Assembly (NCBI GenBank): GCA_964625865.1
Contig: CAZVEV010000192.1
Span: 1 to 11,812 of the forward strand
Source of the DNA: CAZVEV01 sp964625865
GTDB taxonomy: Bacteria; Planctomycetota; Phycisphaerae; SM23-33
Direction: 5' to 3'
DNA length: 11,812 bases
Below are positions 4,636-11,187 of the stretch, piece by piece. The notes under the pieces are model-generated. The model was not told the DNA's origin, did no database searches, and saw only the letters and a program-made list of their open reading frames with translations. How positions within the stretch are numbered: position 1 is the first letter of the stretch; every line of letters begins with the position of its first letter. The translations under genes were made by a program, and so were the position numbers.

Positions 4636-7014
4636 TCAGGGCCGGGATCGCGACTCGGGCCCGTCGTCCAGGGATCGGGTCGGGGCCGCCGGGTCGCTCG
4701 GGCGGATGTGGCGGGCGACCTGGTGTGACAGTTCGTCCAGGTCGAACGGCTTGCTGACGAACCCTCGCACGCCCTGATCGAGGATGTCGGCGATTGCGCC
4801 GGACCGGCTGAATCCGGAGAACATGACGACGCGCACGTCCGGCTGGATCGTCTTCATTTTGGCGAAGACGGCCTGCCCGTCCATTCGGGGCATGGCCATG
4901 TCGAGAAGAACCAGGTCGATGTCCCGGTAGTTCTTGCGGAACTCGGCCAGGGCCTCGACCCCGTCGAAGCAGGTCGAGACGGTGTAGCCCGCGTCCTGCA
5001 GTGTCTTGGCCGCGACGTTGCGGACGAACTCCTCGTCGTCGACGATCAGTACATGGCCCCGTCCGCTGACGCGGTGCCGCGGGCGCCTGACTTGCACGTC
5101 CTGGTCTTCGTCTCCAAGCGGCAGCAGGAGCCTGAACGTCGTGCCCTTGCCCTCCTCGCTGTGGACGCGGAGGAGGCCGTGATGGGCGGTTGTGAAACCG
5201 TACACCACCGCCAGGCCCAGTCCCGTTCCGCGCCCGCGCGTCTTGGTGCTGAAGAACGGCTCGAAGATTCGCTCCTGCGTTTCCGGCGACATCCCCACGC
5301 CGGTGTCTGTCACGGCGACCTCGACATAGCGCCCCGGTGTCAGGTCGTCGGAACTCAGTTGACAGTAGGTGTGGTCAAGCACGACGTTTCGCGTGGCCAG
5401 CGTCAACTCCCCGCCCTCCGGCATGGCGTCGCGGGCGTTGAGCGCCAGGTTCAGCAGTGCGCTCTGTATCTGGGCCGGGTCGCCCATCACGCTGCTCGAC
5501 TGCGCTGACATCTCATGCATGATCGTGATGCGCTTGTCGATACTGTGGGTCAGCAGGTCGATGACTTCGGCAATGATCGTGTGCAGGTCCACGCAGATCA
5601 TCTGGCGTCTGCCCTTGTGGGAGAAGTCCAGCAACTGCTGCGTCAGGCTCGCCGCCCGGCGCGAGGCGACCTCGATCTCCTTGACGAATCGCCCCTCGGG
5701 GGCCCCGGCCTCCATGCGATCCCTGATCAACTGAGCATTGCCCAGGATCGCCGTCAACAGGTTGTTGAAGTCGTGCGCGACCCCCCCGGCCAACTGGCCG
5801 ATCGCCTCCATCTTCTGGGCCTGGTGAAGCTGCTCCTGGAGGGCGTACTCCTCGGTGACGTCGCGGAAGACCAGGACCACGCCTGCGATCCTTCCCGCCC
5901 GGTCTCGGATCGGGGCGCCGCTGTCGGCAACCTGGCGCTCCGTGCCGTCGCGCGAGATCAGGACCGTATGATTGGCCAGGCCCACCACCTCTCCGTGCTT
6001 GAGCACCTTCTGTACGGGATCCTCGGCCCGTTCGCCCGTTTCAGCGCTGACGATGTGGAACACGTCAGAGATGCTCTCCCGGGCCGCCTGCTCGCCGGTC
6101 CAGCCCGTCAGGCGCTCGGCGACCGGATTCATCCGGACCACGCGCCCTTCGATGTCTGTGGCGATCACCCCGTCGCCGATGCTGTCCAGTGTGATCGAGA
6201 GGCTCTCCTCGCTCTGGCGCAACGCATCCTGCGCAAGGGCACGCTGAACCACGCGCCGGCGACGATGGCGCCAGGCCAACCCGATACCGCCCAGGCCGAT
6301 CGCCCAGATCACCCCATGACTGATTGCCAGAGACACCATGATCGGGCGGGCCTGGGCAACGTATGGCGCCATAGGCACGGCCACGCCCACGCCGCCGCGG
6401 ACCTGGCCCTCGAGGTAGCCCTGGTGGGCGTGGCACTTGAGACACTTGGCCGTTGTGAGCATCGGGCGCATCAGCCGGAAGTACTCCTGCCCGTCCAACA
6501 TCACGGTCTCAGACGCTTCAGGCCGTCCGGTTTCAAAGGCCTCCAGTGCCTCGCGTTCCCACGCATCAGGCGCGTTGACGGGATTCAGGACGTTCAGACT
6601 CGTGATGCGGCCCTTGACGCCGTAGAGTTTCTCGTAGTCCGCCATGACCTGGCGGAGCATGTAGGCCGGGTTCATCAACGTCAACTGCTTGCCCGACGTG
6701 GTTGTCACGTCACGGTCGCGGACCTTCTCGAGATACGGATTCGGTGGCGTTCTTTCGTCGGCCGGGACATACACGCCGCCGTGCGACGTGGCCCACAGGC
6801 GGAACGCGTGGTCCTTGTTGAAGTGTGCGACGGCGTCCTCCCACGCCAATTCGTCGATCTGGCGGTACTCGTTGACCAGTGTCCACGCCAGCGAACCGCC
6901 CAGAACGAGCGTCCACGCGACGGCCACACATATCGCCGCATTGCGCAACCGGGCCTGATCGGCCAAAACCGTTTCCGACCGTTTACCCGCCGCGCCCTGG
7001 ACCTCATACCCCAT
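4636..7014 (-). CDS. Membrane hybrid histidine kinase with haem-binding DUF3365 sensor, PAS, HisKA, HATPase and receiver (792 aa)
   Basis: This sensor kinase spans the inner membrane. TM1 covers about residues 25-48 and TM2 about 224-248, with a periplasmic region between them. That region has the DUF3365/Tll0287-like pattern ending in CLKCHAHQGYLEG (CxxCH at 191-195), a c-type haem attachment site, which suggests redox or ligand sensing. A PAS domain follows (about 270-392, SIGDGVIATDIEGRVVRMNP). HisKA has GGVAHDFNNLL with phospho-acceptor His414. The ATPase domain has an N-box LLNLALNARDAM, a G1 box DTGVGM and a G2 box GRGTGLGLAVVYG. A C-terminal receiver (about 654-770) has acidic VDD, acceptor Asp705 in LVLLDMAMP and Lys755 in SKPFD. 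The start at 7014 has AAAGG upstream. The receiver usually passes phosphate to a phosphotransfer protein; neither that nor a DNA-binding regulator is encoded nearby. Confidence 0.92.
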   Translation of the reverse strand: MGYEVQGAAGKRSETVLADQARLRNAAICVAVAWTLVLGGSLAWTLVNEYRQIDELAWEDAVAHFNKDHAFRLWATSHGGVYVPADERTPPNPYLEKVRDRDVTTTSGKQLTLMNPAYMLRQVMADYEKLYGVKGRITSLNVLNPVNAPDAWEREALEAFETGRPEASETVMLDGQEYFRLMRPMLTTAKCLKCHAHQGYLEGQVRGGVGVAVPMAPYVAQARPIMVSLAISHGVIWAIGLGGIGLAWRHRRRRVVQRALAQDALRQSEESLSITLDSIGDGVIATDIEGRVVRMNPVAERLTGWTGEQAARESISDVFHIVSAETGERAEDPVQKVLKHGEVVGLANHTVLISRDGTERQVADSGAPIRDRAGRIAGVVLVFRDVTEEYALQEQLHQAQKMEAIGQLAGGVAHDFNNLLTAILGNAQLIRDRMEAGAPEGRFVKEIEVASRRAASLTQQLLDFSHKGRRQMICVDLHTIIAEVIDLLTHSIDKRITIMHEMSAQSSSVMGDPAQIQSALLNLALNARDAMPEGGELTLATRNVVLDHTYCQLSSDDLTPGRYVEVAVTDTGVGMSPETQERIFEPFFSTKTRGRGTGLGLAVVYGFTTAHHGLLRVHSEEGKGTTFRLLLPLGDEDQDVQVRRPRHRVSGRGHVLIVDDEEFVRNVAAKTLQDAGYTVSTCFDGVEALAEFRKNYRDIDLVLLDMAMPRMDGQAVFAKMKTIQPDVRVVMFSGFSRSGAIADILDQGVRGFVSKPFDLDELSHQVARHIRPSDPAAPTRSLDDGPESRSRP

Positions 7015-7318
7015 ATCGTTACCTTTCAGAAACGCCGTGGCCCGTTCGTCGGACAGACGTAACCCCGGTCAGTGCTCTAATTATACGGCCGCGCCGGCGA
7101 CGGGGCAGGGAATAGGCTCGGCGCAGATAGCCGCGACCGCTGCGGTTGTCCGGAAAAGCCTTGAATGGGGCGGGGGGATTCGCTACTGTCAGATGGTCAG
7201 ACCACGTTGGCCGCCCGTGTGCGGCCACGGGATATTGCGCGAACCGGCCGCACGCTGAGACGGTTGTATAGAATGATGATGTGCGGCAAGACGGGGGGAC
7301 GGACTTGAGAGAAAGGTT
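7015..7318. other. Divergent intergenic region between the kinase and tatA genes
   Basis: This gap of 304 bases separates two genes that point away from each other, so it should hold both promoters. On the - strand a TATAAT is visible at 7080-7085. On the + strand there is only a weak TATAGAAT-like string at 7267-7274 without a matching -35. A GC-rich stretch at 7208-7231 can form either of two mutually exclusive hairpins (GGCCGC/GCGGCC or CCCGTG/CACGGG). In such GC-rich DNA this may be chance. No convincing gene or RNA is seen. Confidence 0.5.
7080..7085 (-). promoter_or_regulatory. -10 element candidate for the kinase gene
   Basis: Read on the - strand this is a perfect TATAAT, about 66 bases upstream of the kinase ATG at 7014. 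At 16-18 bases upstream the sequence is GC-rich without a recognisable -35, so an activator or another sigma factor may be needed. It could also be coincidental. Confidence 0.4.
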
Positions 7319-7597
7319 GTGGCTGCAGACATGGCAATGACATCGACAATGCTGGGCTTTATGGGCGGCATCGGCCCGTGGGAGATCGCGTTGATCCTCA
7401 TCGCGATTCTCATCCTGTTCGGCGGTAAGAAGTTACCCGAACTGGCCCGCGGAATGGGGCAAGGCATGCGTGAGTTCAAGAAGGCCGCTCGCGGCGTGAA
7501 GGACGAACTGGAAAGCGCTGCCAACGCCGTCGACGAGGCCGACATGGACACCAGTCCTGCCACCGACGAGAAGGCCGGCGAAGAGAAGACGGCCTGA
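7319..7597 (+). CDS. tatA: Sec-independent protein translocase subunit TatA (92 aa)
   Basis: TatA oligomerises around TatC to carry folded proteins with twin-arginine signals across the inner membrane. The family pattern is clear: GPWEIALILIAILILF (membrane helix, about residues 20-35), then the FG hinge and KKLPELARGMGQGMREFKK, the amphipathic helix (about 38-57). An acidic, Ala-rich tail (about 60-92) follows, as is common. The start is uncertain. GTG 7319 has GAGAAAGG immediately upstream, with rather short spacing for the GG end. ATG 7331 and ATG 7337 are alternatives that would remove a few unneeded N-terminal residues. The gene stands alone, about 2.2 kb from tatC, and converges on the lyase gene. 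No TatB is seen, so a minimal TatA/TatC system is possible. Confidence 0.92.
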   Translation: MAADMAMTSTMLGFMGGIGPWEIALILIAILILFGGKKLPELARGMGQGMREFKKAARGVKDELESAANAVDEADMDTSPATDEKAGEEKTA

Positions 7598-7618
7598 CGG
7601 CTGTCTGATCCGCGCCAG

Positions 7619-7634
7619 GCCTCCCGACGGAGGC
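7619..7634. terminator. Possible stem-loop between tatA and the lyase gene
   Basis: GCCTCC, loop CGAC and GGAGGC form a perfect 6-bp stem in the 87-base gap between the convergent tatA and lyase genes. There is no T tract on either side, so it would be at best a weak bidirectional terminator or an mRNA-end stabiliser. Confidence 0.3.
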
Positions 7635-7684
7635 AATGAGGGAAATCACCACGTTGAAAGCGGCCGCAGCGCCCACGCGGGGGA

Positions 7685-9553
7685 CTACCATCCAGAAAGC
7701 GGCGTGATCGCCACCGAGGGGTTCTCTTTTCGCCCCGATGCTGCGGGAATCAGGACTACGGCGATACGCACGGGGCCCTTGCTCGCCTTAACCCTTGCCA
7801 GCAGGCGGCGGACGCCTTTGTTTGTCCTCTGGGGCGGCTTCTGTTCGGCGGACGCTGACGTGAAGGTCGCACCGGCGGGGGACAGGATCTTCGCTCGCAA
7901 CTGCTTGCCCTCCAGGCTCAGCGTCGCCTCGTTGCCTTGGGTCGTGATCGCCGCATCCGTCGTCATTCCCCAGGTGATCGTCGCGGGCTTCGTGAGGATG
8001 AACTCGTCCTGGACGAGCACGGCCCGTCGCCCGGGCAGCATCGCCACGCCGCGGCTGGTCCTGGACGACGCGGGGGCATAAGCGCTGGTCAGGTCCAGCA
8101 CGGCCCGGGGCGAGTCGCCCCCCGTCCGGACGGCCAGGAACTTCGCCACCCCCGCCACGTTCTGGCTCTTGCCGTCGATCGTGCAGACGTTGTGACTGTG
8201 CGAGTTCATGCGGTAGTAGGTCCAGCGGCGCGAACTGTTCCTGCTCGCCGACCAGTAGCCGGGCAGGTTGTAGTTGTCCGACCCCAGGTCGCGGGCCCAG
8301 CGGACGCCCAGAGCGTCCAGTTCGAAGTTGCCCAGGTCCAGGTGCCCGTGGTTGACGCGGTTGTAGCCGGCCTTGACGCCGACGAACAAGGCGTTCGGAT
8401 CGTCCCAGGCGCTGCGGAACAGGGCGGTGGCCACGATGCCGCGAAAGTGTACGTCCAGCGGCGTGCCCTTGAGCAGGTCGCCCGCCGGGCGCGGCGTGTA
8501 CCAGATCACGTGCCACGGGTCCGCCGCCCGCCGCTCGAGGACTCTGTGCTCCGACCAGGCCAGGAACGGGTCGTCGTACGTCCGGGCCAGGAACAGCAGG
8601 GGGGGCAGGTTGCGGCGGCGGGCCCGCTCGCCGGAATCGGCGTAGTTGAGCATCAGGCCCGTCGGGCCGGTGGACAGGATGGGGAAGCGTCCGGCGCGGT
8701 CGAGCCCCTTGGCCTTTGACAGGCCGAAGTCCGTCCCCAGCGCCGTCCGCATGGCCGTCAGGCCGCAGGCGGTGTAGCGCGTGGCGTAGCTCCAGTAGCC
8801 TGGCCCCTCGCCCCAGGCGCCGTCGGGAGCGTATGTCGCCAGCGCCTTGGGCAGCGACTTGACCGCGGCCGGCACGATGACGCGGGCGTACTTGGGGTGG
8901 GTGTCCGCGATGGCCAGGGCGCCGATCGTCAGCCCGCAGTTGCAGACCTGGTTCCAGTTGAAGGCCGACCCGGCCCACCAGCCGCGCCGCTTGCCGGTAT
9001 AGGAGTCCACGCCCGGCGTCAGACCGTTGGTGATGAGCCCGTCGACGATCCGCCGAGTCTCGGCCTTGCTCAGCGTGTCGCGAATCCAGTCATAGCCCAG
9101 ACCCACCGCGTGCGACATTTCGGCGGTGTCCAGGAAGTGCGACGGGTTCCAGTCCTTAAAGGCGCAGACGGCCAGCAGGTTGTCGCGGATCTTGTCGGCA
9201 TACACACGCTTGCCCGTCCATCGCCACGCCACCCCCAGCGTGCAGACGCGTCGGAGGCATTCCCGGCTGGTGGTAAGCAGTCGCGGGCCGACGAGCTTGT
9301 GGACGAGCATGCCCCTGCGCAGATCGCGGTCGGCCTGCTTGATCACGTCCTGGACGTACCGTGCGAGCGTCGTGTCTGTTCGGGCCAGCGCCTTCAGTTC
9401 GGCCAGCCGCCCGTCGGTCAGTATCAGGCGGGGGTGAGTCTTGACCAGCGTCGCCAGCACGGTCTCGGCCGTGGGGGGCGCCGCTGTAGCAGAGGCAGCG
9501 GTGATGCAGAGTGCGGAAAGCAGTGCGACAGGAACGAACTGTCTGGCGGTCAT
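7685..9553 (-). CDS. Heparinase II/III-family polysaccharide lyase, exported (622 aa)
   Basis: This is an exported enzyme expected to cleave uronic-acid-containing polysaccharides by beta-elimination. The start ATG at 9553 has GAGAG about 4 bases upstream. A Sec-type signal peptide (MTARQFVPVALLSALCITAA, cut near the AAP at 24-26) lacks a twin arginine. An all-helical (alpha/alpha)-toroid region covers about residues 30-340, with landmarks THPRLILTDGRLAELK, AVGLGYDWIRD, FNWNQVCNCG and DGAWGEGPGYWSYATRY. A beta-sandwich half follows, with the hallmark NHGHLDLGNFELDALGVRWA (from residue 401) and SHNVCTIDGKSQ (from 453). In heparinase II homologues the His residues in these two motifs, with an intervening Asp, lie at or near the metal and active site. 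The substrate (heparan-like, alginate-like or other) cannot be told. It lies downstream of tatC on the same strand, separated by a 230-bp palindromic element. Confidence 0.88.
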   Translation of the reverse strand: MTARQFVPVALLSALCITAASATAAPPTAETVLATLVKTHPRLILTDGRLAELKALARTDTTLARYVQDVIKQADRDLRRGMLVHKLVGPRLLTTSRECLRRVCTLGVAWRWTGKRVYADKIRDNLLAVCAFKDWNPSHFLDTAEMSHAVGLGYDWIRDTLSKAETRRIVDGLITNGLTPGVDSYTGKRRGWWAGSAFNWNQVCNCGLTIGALAIADTHPKYARVIVPAAVKSLPKALATYAPDGAWGEGPGYWSYATRYTACGLTAMRTALGTDFGLSKAKGLDRAGRFPILSTGPTGLMLNYADSGERARRRNLPPLLFLARTYDDPFLAWSEHRVLERRAADPWHVIWYTPRPAGDLLKGTPLDVHFRGIVATALFRSAWDDPNALFVGVKAGYNRVNHGHLDLGNFELDALGVRWARDLGSDNYNLPGYWSASRNSSRRWTYYRMNSHSHNVCTIDGKSQNVAGVAKFLAVRTGGDSPRAVLDLTSAYAPASSRTSRGVAMLPGRRAVLVQDEFILTKPATITWGMTTDAAITTQGNEATLSLEGKQLRAKILSPAGATFTSASAEQKPPQRTNKGVRRLLARVKASKGPVRIAVVLIPAASGRKENPSVAITPLSGW

Positions 9554-9566
9554 GGTTCTCTCGATT

Positions 9567-9796
9567 GGTTGACTGGTTAACTGATTCGCCGGGTGCCGTG
9601 GGCTGCGGAGCGAAGCGGAGCAACCACGTTGCCCCTGCCGCGACCGCGTGGTTGCTCCGCTTCGCTCCGGCGCCCACCCCGGCGCCCGCGGCCGCGGCCG
9701 GGGGGGGGCCCCCCTTGCCCCCCCCCCCCCACGGCACCCAGTGGTGCTGTTTCGGGCCGTTCCCAGTCAACCAGTCAACCAGTCAACCCGTCAACT
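9567..9796. repeat. 230-bp element of three nested inverted repeats
   Basis: The outer ends are short tandem units: GGTTGACT, GGTTAACT at 9567-9582, facing three perfect AGTCAACC units (9765-9788) plus CGTCAACT (9789-9796). Inside these, GGGTGCCGTGGG (9591-9602) faces CCCACGGCACCC (9728-9739). Inside that, a perfect 23-bp inverted repeat (9606-9628 with 9647-9669, 18-base loop) begins CGGAGCGAAGCGG. Between the inner hairpin and the right middle arm there is an extreme GC stretch with nine Gs, six Cs and later thirteen Cs (9700-9730). The right end overlaps the last codon and stop of tatC. The form is like a small non-autonomous palindromic element (MITE/REP class), but I do not recognise a named one. 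Confidence 0.75.
9606..9669. repeat. Perfect 23-bp stem-loop inside the nested element
   Basis: The arms at 9606-9628 and 9647-9669 are exact reverse complements, with an 18-base loop. In RNA from either strand this would be a very stable hairpin. It lies 3' of tatC and 5' of the lyase gene, so it could stop transcription or protect the tatC mRNA end. There is no T tract after it on either strand, which argues against a standard intrinsic terminator. Confidence 0.85.
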
Positions 9797-10991
9797 AGTC
9801 GGGTCGCCACGTGTAGCCGCTCTCGCTCTCGTGATCGACGTCGAGCATGTCTCCGACGTCCGCGTCGAATCCGCCGGCGGACTGCTCGTCGCCGAATCCG
9901 ACCTCTTCGGACTGCCCGTACTCATCGTACGCGTAGTCGTCGTAATCCTCGCCGTAATCCTCGCCGTAATCGTATTCGTCGCCGTAGTCGTCGCCGTAGT
10001 CGTACTCGTCGTCGTAGTCGTCAGCCTCGTCGACCTGGTCGTCGACGTCTTCGTACTCGTCGCTGTAGTACTCGTCGTCGTAATAGTCGTCGTAGTACTC
10101 GCCTACCGCGTCGTCGTAGGTTTGGGGGGCAGCGCCCCCGTAGCTGCCGTCGGTCGAGCCGTACCCGCCGCCCGTGGTCGCCAAAGCCGCCGCCGTCCCG
10201 TCGTCATCATCGTCGAACTCGGAGACCTTGGGCTTGCAGAAGAAGTGCACCAGCAGAATTCCGAGTTCGTAGAGCATCCACATCGGCAGGGCCAGGCCGA
10301 TCTGGTCGACCGGGCTGGGCGAGGTGGCGAAGGCAGCCAGCAGGAGCAGGGCGATGATCACGTGCTTGCGGTAGTGGTTCAGTTGCTTGACCGTCACCAG
10401 CCCCATCTTGCCCATGAGGAAGACGACGATCGGCATCTGGAAGGCCAGGCCGAAGACGACCATCATCGTCGTCATCAGGGCGATGTGCTCCTTCAGGTGC
10501 AGGCGCGGCATGACCCCGCCGACGTACTTGTAGCCGAAGACGATAAAGAACGTCATCATCGGATAGGCGATGAACCGCAGGAAGAAAAACGCCCCGAAGA
10601 TGAACAGCCCGGCGGAGAACGGCACGCCGTAATTGATGAACCTCCGCTCGTGGGGATACAGACCCGCGGCGATGAACAGCCACATCTGGTAGAAAACCCA
10701 CGGCGAGGCCAGCACGAAACCCGCCAGCAGGGTCACCCGGAAGTACATCAGAAACGCCTCGTGGGCGCGGGTGACGATAATCTCGCCCTTGATCTCGGGA
10801 TACTCGGCGAGCACCTGGTCGAAGGGATAGCGGAGGATCTCGATGATCTCCCTGCCGAACCAGATCGTCAGCAGCATGGCCACCACCAGGCCCAACAGGG
10901 CGCGGATGATCCGCGTGCGCAGCTCGTCGAGGTGCTCGCCGAGGCTCATCTTCGTATCGTCCGGATTGTCGGGCAGCTTGGTCCTGGCCAT
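9795..10991 (-). CDS. tatC: Sec-independent protein translocase subunit TatC with long acidic tail (398 aa)
   Basis: TatC is the membrane receptor for twin-arginine signal peptides. The ATG at 10991 was chosen over an in-frame start at 11144 because family homology begins at LGEHLDELRTRI (residues 17-28) and the extra 51 residues are Arg-rich and promoter-overlapping. Six membrane helices are visible up to about residue 252. Family hallmarks are SPWVFYQMWLFIAAGLYPHE with the conserved Glu, LAFQMPIVVFLMGKMGLV, and ATSPSPVDQIGLALPMWMLY. Ordinary TatC proteins end near 250 residues; here about 140 more follow. From about 258 on the tail is almost all Asp, Glu, Tyr and Gly, with repeats such as DYGDDYGDEYDYGEDYGEDY (331-350). 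The tail is preceded by CKPKVSEF and should lie in the cytoplasm. The stop overlaps the nested-repeat element. Confidence 0.95.
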   Translation of the reverse strand: MARTKLPDNPDDTKMSLGEHLDELRTRIIRALLGLVVAMLLTIWFGREIIEILRYPFDQVLAEYPEIKGEIIVTRAHEAFLMYFRVTLLAGFVLASPWVFYQMWLFIAAGLYPHERRFINYGVPFSAGLFIFGAFFFLRFIAYPMMTFFIVFGYKYVGGVMPRLHLKEHIALMTTMMVVFGLAFQMPIVVFLMGKMGLVTVKQLNHYRKHVIIALLLLAAFATSPSPVDQIGLALPMWMLYELGILLVHFFCKPKVSEFDDDDDGTAAALATTGGGYGSTDGSYGGAAPQTYDDAVGEYYDDYYDDEYYSDEYEDVDDQVDEADDYDDEYDYGDDYGDEYDYGEDYGEDYDDYAYDEYGQSEEVGFGDEQSAGGFDADVGDMLDVDHESESGYTWRPD

Positions 10992-11041
10992 CGAGTGTCC
11001 CGCGTGTTGAGTCCCTCGTCGCTCACCGCGGCGAGTGGGGA

Positions 11042-11070
11042 AGTATAGCACACGCCTCGCCCTCCTCCAA
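11042..11070 (-). promoter_or_regulatory. Candidate sigma-70-type promoter for tatC
   Basis: Read on the - strand: TTGGAG (-35, 11070-11065), a 17-base spacer and TATACT (-10, 11047-11042, 5 of 6 consensus bases). The expected start of transcription is near 11035, giving a leader of about 44 bases before the tatC ATG. The -35 match is modest. Confidence 0.5.
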
Positions 11071-11076
11071 GGGCCA

Positions 11077-11095
11077 GCCCCGCCTGCTACGGGGC
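11077..11095. other. Small GC-rich stem-loop upstream of tatC
   Basis: GCCCCG (11077-11082), a 7-base loop and CGGGGC (11090-11095) can pair. It lies just upstream of the tatC promoter and has no T tract. Its role is unclear. Confidence 0.3.
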
Positions 11096-11187
11096 GTACG
11101 CGTCTTAATCTCCAGTCGAACAACTGACCAAGACAGGAAGACACAGAACCGGAAACGGCAGAGAAAACAGAAACAACAGCAACGGCT

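Noticed and set aside
5515..7062. Long + strand open frame (515 codons) opposite the kinase gene
   Set aside because: It is antisense to a clearly recognised kinase with every expected domain, and its own translation shows no family pattern. High GC makes such shadows common.
7788..8978. - strand frame of 396 codons inside the lyase gene, other phase
   Set aside because: It is very rich in Arg, Gly and Pro, as expected of out-of-frame high-GC DNA, and overlaps the recognised lyase on the same strand.
9648..11048. Long + strand open frame (466 codons) opposite tatC
   Set aside because: It is the mirror of tatC and its Asp/Tyr codon repeats, giving runs of Val and Ala. The TatC reading is certain, and this frame also runs through the palindromic element.
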